Shown here one piece after another: positions 1 through 8,977 of a stretch of DNA of 26,702 bases. Position numbers and translations under genes: made by a program. The notes under the pieces are model-generated. The model saw only the letters and a program-made list of their open reading frames with translations, was not told where the DNA came from and made no database searches. Source of the stretch: a virus; IMG/VR virus record IMGVR_UViG_3300044954_000186, positions 1-26,702 of that record. One strand, given 5' to 3'. The first letter of the stretch is position 1; each line of letters opens with the position of its first letter.

Positions 1-1
1 A

Positions 2-1255
2 GCTAACGATGTTATTAAACTTCCTGTAGAAAATACACGTTTTAACTTCGACACTTTCTCGAACTATTCCTCTACCGTTCCTAATATAATCAAGTATTTA
101 AGGACAAACAGACGATTCATTTTGGATGTGGATGAAAACAATAAGACGTTCATTCAATTCGGTCCATCTACAGATAGTTTGGAGGAAGAAATCATCGTTC
201 CTAACTCAGAACTTTTGGGTGTCGGATTTTCCAATGTTTCCCGATATAACTTGACCTTGGATCCTACCGCGTTCGTGAAATCCAACGCATATGGTTCATC
301 ACCATTTAATACGACCCTCTCTGTAAAATACATAGTGGGTGGAGGCATTGAGTCTAATGCAACCGTTGATGATATACGGTCAATAAGTAAAATTGAATTC
401 GAGGATAATGTCGAATATATGCCCTCGGAAATAAATTTGGTCAACACTGTAAAGAGTAGCGTTCGTGTAACCAACCCAGTGCCTGCTACAGGAGGTGCAT
501 CGTCCGAGAGCACCCTCGAAATAAAACAAAATGCGTTGGCCAATTTTTCTTCACAGAACAGAGCTGTGACCAGGGAAGATTATGTTGCTCGAGTTTTTAG
601 TATGCCTCCGGAATATGGAAAAGTTGCGAAGGTATTTGTTTCATCGGAGTCGGATCTTGTTTCAAATGAAATACAATCCGTCAATGGTCTGATGGATGAA
701 AATAAAAATCTTATACTCGACAAAAAATATGAAGGCTTAAGAAAAGTCAATTTAGATAACACAAATCCAATGGGAATTAATTTGTATGTCCTTACATACA
801 ATGACAATAAAAATCTGGTTCCTTTGAATGAGGCGTTAATTTACAATTTAAAACAGTATATTTCTAAGTATAGAATTCTCTCTGATAGGATAAACATAAT
901 AGACGGTTATGTTGTAAACATTGGCATAGACTTCACCATTTTGACTTATTCTACTTATAATAAAAAAGAAGTGTTAGCAAATTGTATAGATGCGATGAAA
1001 AAGTTCTTTGACATAGAACTCTGGCAATTTAACCAACCACTCAATATAAGTCAGTTGGAATTGGAAATAGCAAAAGTAGAAGGAGTGCAATCCGTGTCCA
1101 ATTTAGAATTCAGAAACTTGGTCGGTGGAAACTATTCTCTATGTGAATATGATTTAAAGGCGGCCACCAAAAATAAAATAGTATATCCTCCAATAGATCC
1201 TACGGTTTTTGAAGTAAAATATCCCGATGTAGATATTCGTGGAAAAGTTCTGTGA
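2..1255 (+). CDS. Baseplate wedge protein, gp6/J-like (5'-partial)
   Basis: This frame is open from base 2, so the gene begins upstream; the first in-frame TTG at 122 is not a convincing start. The 417 residues present are the C-terminal part of a gp6/Baseplate_J-type protein. T4 gp6 is about 660 residues and forms the inner ring of the baseplate that joins the wedges. The family signal is the stretch around window residues 270-390: a helix with LIYNLKQYISKYRILSD, then a strand-rich INIIDGYVVNIGIDFTIL segment, then LNISQLELEIAKVEGVQSV, matching the usual 'establish order, then check the constraint' ferredoxin-like C-terminus of J/gp6 proteins. An upstream segment, AVTREDYVARVFSMPPEYGKV, is also typical. 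The next gene starts one base after this stop, so they are probably co-transcribed. I am fairly sure of the family, less of strict gp6 orthology. Confidence 0.82.
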   Translation, partial: ANDVIKLPVENTRFNFDTFSNYSSTVPNIIKYLRTNRRFILDVDENNKTFIQFGPSTDSLEEEIIVPNSELLGVGFSNVSRYNLTLDPTAFVKSNAYGSSPFNTTLSVKYIVGGGIESNATVDDIRSISKIEFEDNVEYMPSEINLVNTVKSSVRVTNPVPATGGASSESTLEIKQNALANFSSQNRAVTREDYVARVFSMPPEYGKVAKVFVSSESDLVSNEIQSVNGLMDENKNLILDKKYEGLRKVNLDNTNPMGINLYVLTYNDNKNLVPLNEALIYNLKQYISKYRILSDRINIIDGYVVNIGIDFTILTYSTYNKKEVLANCIDAMKKFFDIELWQFNQPLNISQLELEIAKVEGVQSVSNLEFRNLVGGNYSLCEYDLKAATKNKIVYPPIDPTVFEVKYPDVDIRGKVL

Positions 1256-1256
1256 T

Positions 1257-1544
1257 ATGCACAAATTTTTACATCCGACCAAAGACACTTTTATAGATAA
1301 TCACCCAGATTATAGGAATCTAAATTTTGGTAGAGACGAGATATGTGAGGTGTCTTCTATAAGTTACAAAATTAAGAGTTATCAATCGACTTCCTCTGTT
1401 AGGCAAGCAGTCACGGATTTCGTTGGACTTCAATTAATAGGATTTACAGGGTCAATAACAGGATCAATAACTGGCAGTGCAAGTAATGTATCAGGAAGCA
1501 TAATAGGATGTGGAATGGTTTTGGCTGAAGACGATAGTTGTTAA
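1257..1544 (+). CDS. Small DNRLRE-type N-terminal adhesin/structural protein A
   Basis: This 95-residue protein starts at ATG 1257, one base after the gp6-like stop. An in-frame GTG at 1239 would overlap that gene and is rejected because the next gene begins with the same MH-F pattern. Residues 7-32 (PTKDTFID...NLNFGRDEICEV) resemble the first strands of DNRLRE adhesin domains, where a 'sDaty...n.nyG.d..L.v' pattern is usual. The rest of that domain is absent. Residues ~58-85 are a Gly/Thr/Ser-rich run with repeated TGSITGS-like units, which in phage fibres often form trimeric beta structure. It lies beside a paralogue (1546-1932) and a long DNRLRE protein (1961-3205). A baseplate-attached fibre or decoration role is inference. 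Confidence 0.6.
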   Translation: MHKFLHPTKDTFIDNHPDYRNLNFGRDEICEVSSISYKIKSYQSTSSVRQAVTDFVGLQLIGFTGSITGSITGSASNVSGSIIGCGMVLAEDDSC

Positions 1545-1545
1545 T

Positions 1546-1932
1546 ATGCACCACTTTATTTTTTGTCAAAAAGATTCGACCATCTACAACGAAGAAGTTG
1601 CTAGAAATAAAAACTTTGGACTGGACAAGTTTGTGGAGGTCGGTTGTGTAAATAAATTATCAAGAACTTTCAGAACGGCTTCGGTAATTACCACAACCAT
1701 TTCATCTGAACTCATAAATCGATACGTTCAAAATTTTAATGGATATTTTACCGGAAGCATATGTTTGGGAACAGGAAGCGTAAGTGGGTCTGTCAATTGT
1801 TTAGGCAGTCTTTCTTCGGGAGGGGCGTGTGCTCCAACCCAAGTTATAGATGAATACGGAAATTTTGTAACTGAGGATGACGGCGACTATGTTTATATTA
1901 CCCTCGATCAAGATTTCTTTGTTTTCCCATAA
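1546..1932 (+). CDS. Small DNRLRE-type N-terminal adhesin/structural protein B
   Basis: This 128-residue protein is a paralogue of the gene before it. ATG 1546 follows the previous stop by one base and gives an N-terminus (MHHFIFCQKDSTIYN) that aligns with MHKFLHPTKDTFIDN of protein A; the in-frame GTG at 1510 lies inside the previous gene and is not preferred. Residues 10-33 again carry the early DNRLRE pattern (KDSTIY...KNFGLDKFVEV). Residues ~62-90 form the GYFTGSICLGTGSVSGS-type Gly/Ser/Thr region. Unlike protein A it continues with an acidic tail (DEYGNFVTEDDGDYVYI) ending in FFVFP. No membrane segment or catalytic motif is visible. It is probably a virion surface component; the exact position is unknown. 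Confidence 0.6.
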   Translation: MHHFIFCQKDSTIYNEEVARNKNFGLDKFVEVGCVNKLSRTFRTASVITTTISSELINRYVQNFNGYFTGSICLGTGSVSGSVNCLGSLSSGGACAPTQVIDEYGNFVTEDDGDYVYITLDQDFFVFP

Positions 1933-1960
1933 ATGTCCGTCTAAATTATACTTATAAGAT

Positions 1961-3205
1961 ATGGCACTATCATTCACAGTAGACAGTTTTACAGGAATTA
2001 CAGGAAGCAGCTGTGTTTCCGGTACTATGCACGGAAATTTTAGTGGTTCTGCTTGCGGATATACTGGAAGTTTGTCAAGTTTTACAGGAATATTGACGGG
2101 ATATATTTCTGGTTCATATAGAGTTTCAGTCAATAGATTTGTCAACGAATACAAGAATTATATTAAACGTTCCCTTTTGAAGTTTGATTTAACAGAGGTA
2201 AGTTCATCGATAGCTAGAGGTGACATATCTAATCCAAAATTTATTCTCAATTTAAGAACGATAGAAACGAAAGAAGTTCCTTTAGATTATGCGGTTTATG
2301 CGTTTCCTTTGAGTCAAAGTTGGGCAATGGGAACCGGCTTGTATGCAAACGGAGGTTCTTCAGATGGAGTTAGTTGGTTGTATAAAAACTCTCAGAACAC
2401 GTCGAGCACTTGGTATCCAAACCAAGACCCCGAAATGACCGTAACCGGATCGGATTATTTAAATTCTGCATCTTCTGCATCCTTTCAAAGAGGTGGAGGA
2501 ACTTGGTATTATTCGGCGCCGCCGAGCTGTTCAAACAATCCAAGTTTTAGCTTTTGTTCGGCCGTCTCCGGTTCAAGTTATATCTGTTCACAGTCATTCA
2601 GTTATTCTACAGCGGATTTGGCTATCGACATAACTTCGATATGTAAAGCTTGGGTTTGTGGATGTATACCGAATGAAGGATTAATATTGCTTACATCGGA
2701 GGAATTGAATCCTTCCGCTTCAATGAATTTGAAGTTTTTCGGCAGAGAGACAAATACAATATACTCCCCTTATATCGACATAAAGTGGTCAGATGCGTCG
2801 ATAAATACATCTAGTTTGGCACCGGTGACATCCAGTTTAGGTGTCGCGGTAAGCATAAAGGGAATGAAGTCGGAGTATAAGAGCGGAAATAAGATAAGAT
2901 TTACAGTATTTGCCCGTGAACAGAATCCTGCGAGGAAGTTTGTCACATATCAAACCAACTATCTTACTCCAAAGTTTTTACCGTCAAGTAGCTTCTATTC
3001 GATAAAAGACAACGAAAGTGAAGAAACGGTGATAGGATTTGACGACTATACTAGACTAAGCTGTGACGAATATGGTAACTTTTTCTATTTAGATACCACA
3101 GGACTTCCTCAGGAAAGATACTACAGAATTTTGATAAAGTCAGAATTTTCAGACGGTTCTATACAGATTTTTGACGACAAACATCCGTTTAAAATAACAC
3201 GATAA
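1961..3205 (+). CDS. DNRLRE-domain virion protein (adhesin-like)
   Basis: This 414-residue protein opens with a Gly/Ser/Thr-rich segment (residues 7-50, repeated FTG and TGS units) like those in the two genes before it. It then carries most of a DNRLRE/TGF-propeptide-like adhesin domain at about residues 55-285: KRSLLKFDL (the 'LLrFDl' strand), SQSWAMGTG, LAIDITSICKAWVCG and NEGLILLTSEE, then FFGRET...YIDIKW. In bacteria these domains sit on surface and cell-wall-associated proteins. About 130 further beta-rich residues follow and end in FKITR. The early DNRLRE strands seen in the two small genes are missing here, as if the module were spread over three genes. The stop TAA overlaps the next ATG by one base. 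Fibre or baseplate-periphery location is inferred from position. Confidence 0.7.
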   Translation: MALSFTVDSFTGITGSSCVSGTMHGNFSGSACGYTGSLSSFTGILTGYISGSYRVSVNRFVNEYKNYIKRSLLKFDLTEVSSSIARGDISNPKFILNLRTIETKEVPLDYAVYAFPLSQSWAMGTGLYANGGSSDGVSWLYKNSQNTSSTWYPNQDPEMTVTGSDYLNSASSASFQRGGGTWYYSAPPSCSNNPSFSFCSAVSGSSYICSQSFSYSTADLAIDITSICKAWVCGCIPNEGLILLTSEELNPSASMNLKFFGRETNTIYSPYIDIKWSDASINTSSLAPVTSSLGVAVSIKGMKSEYKSGNKIRFTVFAREQNPARKFVTYQTNYLTPKFLPSSSFYSIKDNESEETVIGFDDYTRLSCDEYGNFFYLDTTGLPQERYYRILIKSEFSDGSIQIFDDKHPFKITR

Positions 3206-3678
3206 TGACAGATCCGGAAAATTTTAGTAAGGAAATATCTGATTTTCGTTCAGGTATACTTGACTATTCTTATAGTTTTAATTCAGTTGGAAATCTTGTT
3301 TTTAAAGACGGTGCCAAAAAATTCAATGAATCCTTTTTCAAGGTTCCTGTGAAAAATTTTGAATACAATCAGAAAAATATCAAGGAACTGTATAATTTAG
3401 ATTTTGAAGAATTTAAGTCCGTTAAAGGAGAAGCCAAGTCGGCCCCAGAATCGGTGGATGTTAGTAGTTACAAAAAACAAATAGTAGATTTGAAGGCAGC
3501 CATTTCTTCAAGTTCAAACTCAACTGATGAATATTTCCGACTCAAATCCGAACTAAAAGCTCACCGTGATACAATTATTAAATTGAGAATCAATGCCGGA
3601 GAAGGAAATACGGACGAAGATTTTTCTGGAGAATTCCCATTTTACCCAAAAAATCAATCCAACATTTCAAAGAAATAA
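3205..3678 (+). CDS. Hypothetical coiled-coil structural protein
   Basis: I do not recognise this 157-residue protein. It is acidic and charged. Residues ~90-135 (KKQIVDLKAAIS...YFRLKSELKAHRDTIIKLR) have heptad-like hydrophobic spacing compatible with a helical or coiled-coil segment, and the C-terminus (GEFPFYPKNQSN) looks unstructured. There are no cysteines, no signal peptide and no membrane helix. Its start codon overlaps the preceding stop (TAATG), so translational coupling to the DNRLRE gene is likely. It lies between fibre-like proteins and the giant baseplate protein, which suggests a small baseplate or fibre-attachment component, but this rests on position alone. Confidence 0.55.
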   Translation: MTDPENFSKEISDFRSGILDYSYSFNSVGNLVFKDGAKKFNESFFKVPVKNFEYNQKNIKELYNLDFEEFKSVKGEAKSAPESVDVSSYKKQIVDLKAAISSSSNSTDEYFRLKSELKAHRDTIIKLRINAGEGNTDEDFSGEFPFYPKNQSNISKK

Positions 3679-3706
3679 TGGTTATAAGTGATAGTTATTG
3701 TAGAGT

Positions 3707-6700
3707 ATGGCATCACCAAATATAATAACAGATCTAAAGGATGGATTGAATTCTATAGATTATCTGGAAAAAAAGGAACACGATTTATTTTTCGTTTCTT
3801 CCAGTAGAGAATACTCGTTTGGAAACTCCGAAAAAGATGTGTTGGAGATAGGAATTTATAATCAACAGAAAGAAATAAGTTCGTATTTCACCATAACCGG
3901 CTCAAAGAAAGAAACCGTCGAAACCTATAGATACTTTGACACCGATGGAAATGCTTTTGACGACGTATATTCCCCAAATAAAAACACACCGATACAAGAT
4001 CCAGAAAAGAACGTTCTGTTGTCAATAAAGGATGTAGTGTCGGCGGGTAACGTATCTGCTAACAATTTTTACTTATTGGTAAATCCGATATTCAATTACT
4101 TTTCTAAAGACAAACCTCTCATAGTAAAGGAGATAAGCAACTCCAGAAAAGAAGTAAAGCTGATAAAGTCGTTTAAATCCTACGAGGTTTCTGGAAACCA
4201 TGTCGCCCAATTAATCGATGGAAAGGTAGTAATCGATGGAGACACCACATTAAAATTTGCAGAAGGCATTGTTCACGTCATCAAAGTTATCGGAACGGAT
4301 GTGCGAAACATAAGATTTAGCAAGGCAAATGGAACAGCCAACCAAAGTAAAGCTTCGGAATATCTCGTTAATGTAATTTACAAACCAAAGTCAAACGAGA
4401 TAATTTTGGATGCAACCGAAACCGTGCCAAAGGTTCTTTATGTATATGAGAATAAATCCTCTGGTGAAAGCACTACGATTAAATTTTCTGAAAAGGTAGA
4501 CAGGGAAGATTTTAGGTTAAATACGGAATTTAACTCTTTTGGTAAAAACAAGTTCATTCATAAAGAAATATTTGATGAGATTTCTTACGAAATTTCTTCA
4601 ATAAAATTGGCCGAGACATTCAGTAACACAAAACGGTCATACTCCGATTTAATTTCGACAACAAAAACTCTACTTTCGTTTCAGACTGATAACGACGTAT
4701 TGCAGTTTTTGTCATCGATATATTACGGAAGTTCAGAATACGATTTCTCGTTAGGAAAAACTATAAAACTTCCAGGAGTGGTTGACTACATAAAAAACCA
4801 TTTTAAATTCAACTTTGAATTTTTGGGAGACTTTGTTGACTTAAACCAGAAATTTTCAGAAATTGTGGATTCGGTAGTTCTCGAAAGAATAAAGTTTTAT
4901 AATTCAAACGCCGAAGGAAGGGCAACCTCTGCCTCGCTGAAACTTTCGAGGAATTATGCGCACAGTTTATTGTTTGGTTTATTAAAGTCTTCGGTTTCCA
5001 CCGTAGAATATAATTACAACGAGAAATACAAATCTCCGTTAAAACTTGCCATAAATTTGGGTAAAGGTGACTTTCACCACATATTGTCATTTAAGTTGGA
5101 GAATAAAAACGAACTCTGGGTAAAATTGAAGTCGCCACTTCCACTGTCAGTCACCGTTGGTGGAGGAATTTCTATTTCAAATATATCAATCATTCCTACG
5201 GTGGAGATGGTTTCGTATTCTTCAGAAAAATTGGAAAAGGTTATAAAACTAAAAACCCCAAACTTTTCTCTGAGTCTGAACGAACCGTCTAATAGAACAC
5301 TATCGACCAAATATTATAACGGAGAAGATTTAGAGGTCGCCCGTGAAGAAAAGAATAAGATATCAGTAAATAAAAAATTGATAGATCTAAACACCGACTA
5401 CAGTGATTTTTCAAACTTCGTGGTATTTTCTTCTGCAAATTTAAGAATAAAGATATTCAAAAACAAATATGCTCGACTCACTACATTGAGTGAGGAAATA
5501 GACGAATTGACAGCTATAGATCCGGCAAACTCCGAAGCCAGCGATAGATACTCTGTTTATTCCGACTTAGAGAGAAAAAAGTTAGAATACGACCAAATAA
5601 TCGATGGGTTCGATGGTTATGAATCTTATTTGTATAAATCCGGTCTGTTTGTATACGACACCAATTTGTCTATTTTCGTTGAGGAGTCCGGAAGCAGCAC
5701 GGCGTCTTCGGCAGTCGAAGACTTACTGTTAGAATCCGAAGCATACGACAAAAACAACAGAGACTCTTTGTTGAATAACACCCCTGACTTCATTTACGAG
5801 GATTCAGACAACGATGATTATTTGAAGTTTTTGAGCATGGTTGGACACCACTTTGACAACATATATTTGCATATAACAAATATAGGTATTTACAAGAACG
5901 TGGGTAAAAATATTTCCGATGGATTGACCGGGAAGATTGTTAGCTACGTATTGAACAGTTTAGGATTTAAACTTCCTCCGGGATTGTCTGGATTGATAGA
6001 ATCGGCTGACACGGTTGAAAACTATCTTTCGTCTGATGAAAAGGCCGGCTTACCAAACTCCATCTCAGTTGATGAAAAGACAAAGACTATTTGGAAGAGA
6101 ATGTTAATAAATCTTCCGTCGATTTACAAATCAAAAGGCACGGAAGAATGTATTCGACAGATATTTTCAATCTATGGCATACCTAACAATCTGATTACCC
6201 TCCGAGAGTTCGGTGGTGGATGGACAAACAATGACGTAAGTTCTTCGTATTTTTCAGAAGAGAAAGAATATTTGTTGGAATTTATGGGAGAAGAAGATGA
6301 ATACGTCAGAATCTCAGGTTCATCGTGGCTACCATTTAAATCCATAGATTTTAAGGTTCATATAGATCAGGCACCATATTCTTCTTCAAGAATAATCGTT
6401 CCATTACATGAAAAAATAAATTATGATTCCGCCACAGGTATAACCGCTCAGGCATACTCTTTAGGTTTTGTTAAGACCGGAAAAAGTCTGGGAAGGTTTT
6501 ATTTCTTTATACAAAACACTACTTCCACATTCACCACTCTAACGGAACCGATTTATCTATTTTCCGACGAACCAATGAGTGTGATGTTGAGGAGAAATTA
6601 CATAGACGATAAATTCGATGTAGAACAATCCGCTTCGACCATTCCTATAAAATATGACTTAAAGGTGTACCGAGCATCGGCTGGCGGTAAAAATATCGAC

Positions 6701-8290
6701 ATTCAAACGTCGTTTTACTTAAGCGGTTCTCTCAATGATACATTTGATGCTCAGGGATATTTTGCGTTTGGAAATTCCGGATTGAATGAAATAGAAATTA
6801 TCAGCGAAATCTTAGAAGATATTGAGTCTGAAGATTCTTCGTTTGATTTTATAAAAGAATACTCGGAGGATTTTACGGAGGACGCTTTCTCGGGATATTC
6901 CTTGGCAAAATTCAGGGGATGCCTAGATAGATTTGTAATACAATCAACTCCGCTGAGTGACGAAAACTTCATAATAAGAGGAAAGAACCTAGGGTCATAC
7001 TATCAAGGCGAACCTACGTCCAGTTATGAGGATATACTTTTCAGATTCAATTTGGGAATTCCGTTTGATTTTTCGTCAGCCTCACTTACCGATGCTGGTT
7101 ATGATGTGTCAAATCTTAACCGAAACTTTTCTTCGTCGTTTGCAACCCTATATAACTTCTCAGGAAGCAACGTCACTTCGAGTTTGGGAACAGGAAGTTG
7201 TTTAACTCAGTCTTATTCATACTTCCCACATCAGACCAAAGAATTCATCATCACCAATGAGTTTTATACTGACAAAGTGGGTCCAAGCAGACTTGAGAAT
7301 GGAAAAGTCAATTACTTTCGACAAACCGAATTTGATAACCAACTTTCTCACGAAAAATTTCTTTCAACCAAACCATCCTATAACAAATTTTTGGATTCCA
7401 ACAAAATAGGTGTGTTCGTTTCACCAATACATGAGAGAAACAAAGACATTTTGAATTTTTACGGAAACCACGATATAATAGCGTCTATATCAGAACCTTC
7501 TGATAGATACGGTAAACGATATCTAAAATTGGACGAATTAAGACGACAGTTCTACAGAAAGAACATGACGAACAAGATTCTTTTCAATGAACTGTTCTCT
7601 ATATACAAAATATTCATAGATAAGAGCATATTCGAGACTTTGAAATTGGTGTTGCCGGCTAGAAGCAAAGTTTATTCCGGAATACTGATTGAAGGAACTA
7701 TATTGGAACGAAGTAAGTTGGAACAAAAACCAGTGGATATACTCGAAATAAGAAATTTGAATACGGATATAGATTTGAAAAATTTGGTGGGTCAGGCCGA
7801 AATTATTTCTACAACCACATCAAGTGTGGATATATCCTACATATCTCAAGAGAATTTCTCAGGCAATTCAAATTCTTTTAACGGATTTGGATGTATCTTG
7901 GACAGAGACAATGAATTTAATACAAATGTATTCTTGGACGGAGGTTCTATATACACTCAGTATAATGGAGAAATTTATAGAGTATATAAGAAAAACTCGA
8001 CAAAACAAAAAGATTTCTTTGGTGGAAGACAAACAAGAAAAACGGTCTATTCAATAGAGTTGGTTCCGAGTGGCAGTTCGTTGTATATGGCGTCATATCA
8101 AGAGGTGTCTGACGTACATTTGTTCCGTCAGATAAATAGAAAGCCTCTGCCGTTCAGAAACTCTGTGGGTAAATCCCGTCAGACCGAGTTGACCACAATA
8201 AATATAGACGGCATTGAGGACAGAAGTCCAGTAATTAGGATTAATACCGGACCTAACATCAAAAACACTAATGCCGGATTAAAGGTTTAA
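3707..8290 (+). CDS. Giant baseplate/tail structural protein with lectin-like region
   Basis: At 1527 residues this is the largest gene in the window. The N-terminal ~750 residues are beta- and charge-rich with no motif I can name. Residues ~796-835 (WKRMLINLPSIYKSKGTEEC, then IRQIFSIYGIPNNLITLREFGG) match the 'P.iyksKGT...ll.iyGip' element found in tail protein I-like and large baseplate proteins of environmental myoviruses. Residues ~865-1110 look like a concanavalin/LamG-type sandwich, ending in the usual closing pattern KFRGCLDRFVIQSTPLSDENF. The C-terminal third contains helices (RRQFYRKNMTNKILFNELFSIYKIF) and a beta-rich end. Its position after gp6-like and fibre genes is where T4-like phages place gp7/gp8-type wedge proteins, but I cannot show homology to T4 gp7 (1032 residues). 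Confidence 0.68.
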   Translation: MASPNIITDLKDGLNSIDYLEKKEHDLFFVSSSREYSFGNSEKDVLEIGIYNQQKEISSYFTITGSKKETVETYRYFDTDGNAFDDVYSPNKNTPIQDPEKNVLLSIKDVVSAGNVSANNFYLLVNPIFNYFSKDKPLIVKEISNSRKEVKLIKSFKSYEVSGNHVAQLIDGKVVIDGDTTLKFAEGIVHVIKVIGTDVRNIRFSKANGTANQSKASEYLVNVIYKPKSNEIILDATETVPKVLYVYENKSSGESTTIKFSEKVDREDFRLNTEFNSFGKNKFIHKEIFDEISYEISSIKLAETFSNTKRSYSDLISTTKTLLSFQTDNDVLQFLSSIYYGSSEYDFSLGKTIKLPGVVDYIKNHFKFNFEFLGDFVDLNQKFSEIVDSVVLERIKFYNSNAEGRATSASLKLSRNYAHSLLFGLLKSSVSTVEYNYNEKYKSPLKLAINLGKGDFHHILSFKLENKNELWVKLKSPLPLSVTVGGGISISNISIIPTVEMVSYSSEKLEKVIKLKTPNFSLSLNEPSNRTLSTKYYNGEDLEVAREEKNKISVNKKLIDLNTDYSDFSNFVVFSSANLRIKIFKNKYARLTTLSEEIDELTAIDPANSEASDRYSVYSDLERKKLEYDQIIDGFDGYESYLYKSGLFVYDTNLSIFVEESGSSTASSAVEDLLLESEAYDKNNRDSLLNNTPDFIYEDSDNDDYLKFLSMVGHHFDNIYLHITNIGIYKNVGKNISDGLTGKIVSYVLNSLGFKLPPGLSGLIESADTVENYLSSDEKAGLPNSISVDEKTKTIWKRMLINLPSIYKSKGTEECIRQIFSIYGIPNNLITLREFGGGWTNNDVSSSYFSEEKEYLLEFMGEEDEYVRISGSSWLPFKSIDFKVHIDQAPYSSSRIIVPLHEKINYDSATGITAQAYSLGFVKTGKSLGRFYFFIQNTTSTFTTLTEPIYLFSDEPMSVMLRRNYIDDKFDVEQSASTIPIKYDLKVYRASAGGKNIDIQTSFYLSGSLNDTFDAQGYFAFGNSGLNEIEIISEILEDIESEDSSFDFIKEYSEDFTEDAFSGYSLAKFRGCLDRFVIQSTPLSDENFIIRGKNLGSYYQGEPTSSYEDILFRFNLGIPFDFSSASLTDAGYDVSNLNRNFSSSFATLYNFSGSNVTSSLGTGSCLTQSYSYFPHQTKEFIITNEFYTDKVGPSRLENGKVNYFRQTEFDNQLSHEKFLSTKPSYNKFLDSNKIGVFVSPIHERNKDILNFYGNHDIIASISEPSDRYGKRYLKLDELRRQFYRKNMTNKILFNELFSIYKIFIDKSIFETLKLVLPARSKVYSGILIEGTILERSKLEQKPVDILEIRNLNTDIDLKNLVGQAEIISTTTSSVDISYISQENFSGNSNSFNGFGCILDRDNEFNTNVFLDGGSIYTQYNGEIYRVYKKNSTKQKDFFGGRQTRKTVYSIELVPSGSSLYMASYQEVSDVHLFRQINRKPLPFRNSVGKSRQTELTTINIDGIEDRSPVIRINTGPNIKNTNAGLKV

Positions 8291-8317
8291 AATAAAATAG
8301 AAAATCTAAAGTAAAGA

Positions 8318-8327
8318 CTATTTATTA
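8318..8327 (+). promoter_or_regulatory. CTATTTATTA motif before tail protein gene
   Basis: CTATTTATTA lies seven bases before the ATG at 8335, in one of the longer gaps of the window (8291-8334). The nine-base form CTATTTATT recurs at 18194-18202 and 26108-26116, each just before a start codon. This could be a late-type promoter element or an RNA signal. If it were a T4-style -10 element, the transcript would be nearly leaderless. Confidence 0.4.
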
Positions 8328-8334
8328 GAAGATT

Positions 8335-8970
8335 ATGGCATATCTAGACAACAAATCAATCGTCGTTGACGCAGTTCTTACAAAAAAAGGAAGAGAACTG
8401 TTGGCAAAAAACGGAACCTTAAAGGTCACATCCTTCGCCCTTGCTGATGACGAGATTGACTACGGATTGTATAATCCTGACGCCGAGACGGAAGATTTGA
8501 AGGAAATTGCTTTGATAAACACTCCTATTTTTGAACCCAATACCGATGAAACACAGGTAATGAAATATAAACTCGTGTCGCTCGAACAGGGAGCCACGTT
8601 CATACCTACCGTGACTATATCTCAGGAGAGTATTTCTGTGTTGTCGACTTACAACGGAAGAATAATAATCTCTCCATCAACCACCCCATCCAATTACAAT
8701 TTGAACGGTGGTTATACGGCTATACTTGGAAATAGTAGAGTAGGTTCCTTGGTAGTCACCACCGAAGCAGCGGTCACTACTAAACCTGGAACCACAGCTA
8801 CGTTTGGTGGAGATAGAGCAGTAGATAGTTCGTTGTATGTTGTCGGTCTTGAGTTCGCATTCATTCCGTCGTCAGCATTAAATCGGACGACAACAACCAC
8901 GTTGACTATAATAGGTAACGAATCCGGCGGCGGAGTTAGTATTCCTGTAACTGTCACTGTGTCTAACTGA
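8335..8970 (+). CDS. Tail-associated structural protein with Ig-like C-terminus
   Basis: This is a 211-residue protein. Residues 1-85 (MAYLDNKSIVVDAVLTKKGR, then LLAKNGTLKVTSFALADDEIDYGLYN) are a signature I associate with a widespread structural protein of environmental T4-like phages, in which 'LTkkGRelLA...F.laDDEiDY' is strongly conserved. The second half is rich in Thr, Val, Ser and Gly with alternating beta strands (GGYTAILGNSRVGSLVVTTE, TTTTLTIIGNESGGGVSIPV) and looks like a single Ig-like domain, a common virion decoration. A CTATTTATT motif lies 8 bases before the ATG. The protein is most likely in the tail or neck; its exact role is not known to me. Confidence 0.65.
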   Translation: MAYLDNKSIVVDAVLTKKGRELLAKNGTLKVTSFALADDEIDYGLYNPDAETEDLKEIALINTPIFEPNTDETQVMKYKLVSLEQGATFIPTVTISQESISVLSTYNGRIIISPSTTPSNYNLNGGYTAILGNSRVGSLVVTTEAAVTTKPGTTATFGGDRAVDSSLYVVGLEFAFIPSSALNRTTTTTLTIIGNESGGGVSIPVTVTVSN

Positions 8971-8977
8971 GTAATTT

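Noticed and set aside
154-543. 129-residue opposite-strand frame
   Set aside because: It is a shadow of the gp6-like coding region, with no start context and no recognisable motif.
1239-1256. GTG start for the first small DNRLRE-type gene
   Set aside because: It would add six residues overlapping the baseplate gene. ATG 1257 directly follows that stop and matches the N-terminal pattern of the paralogue at 1546.
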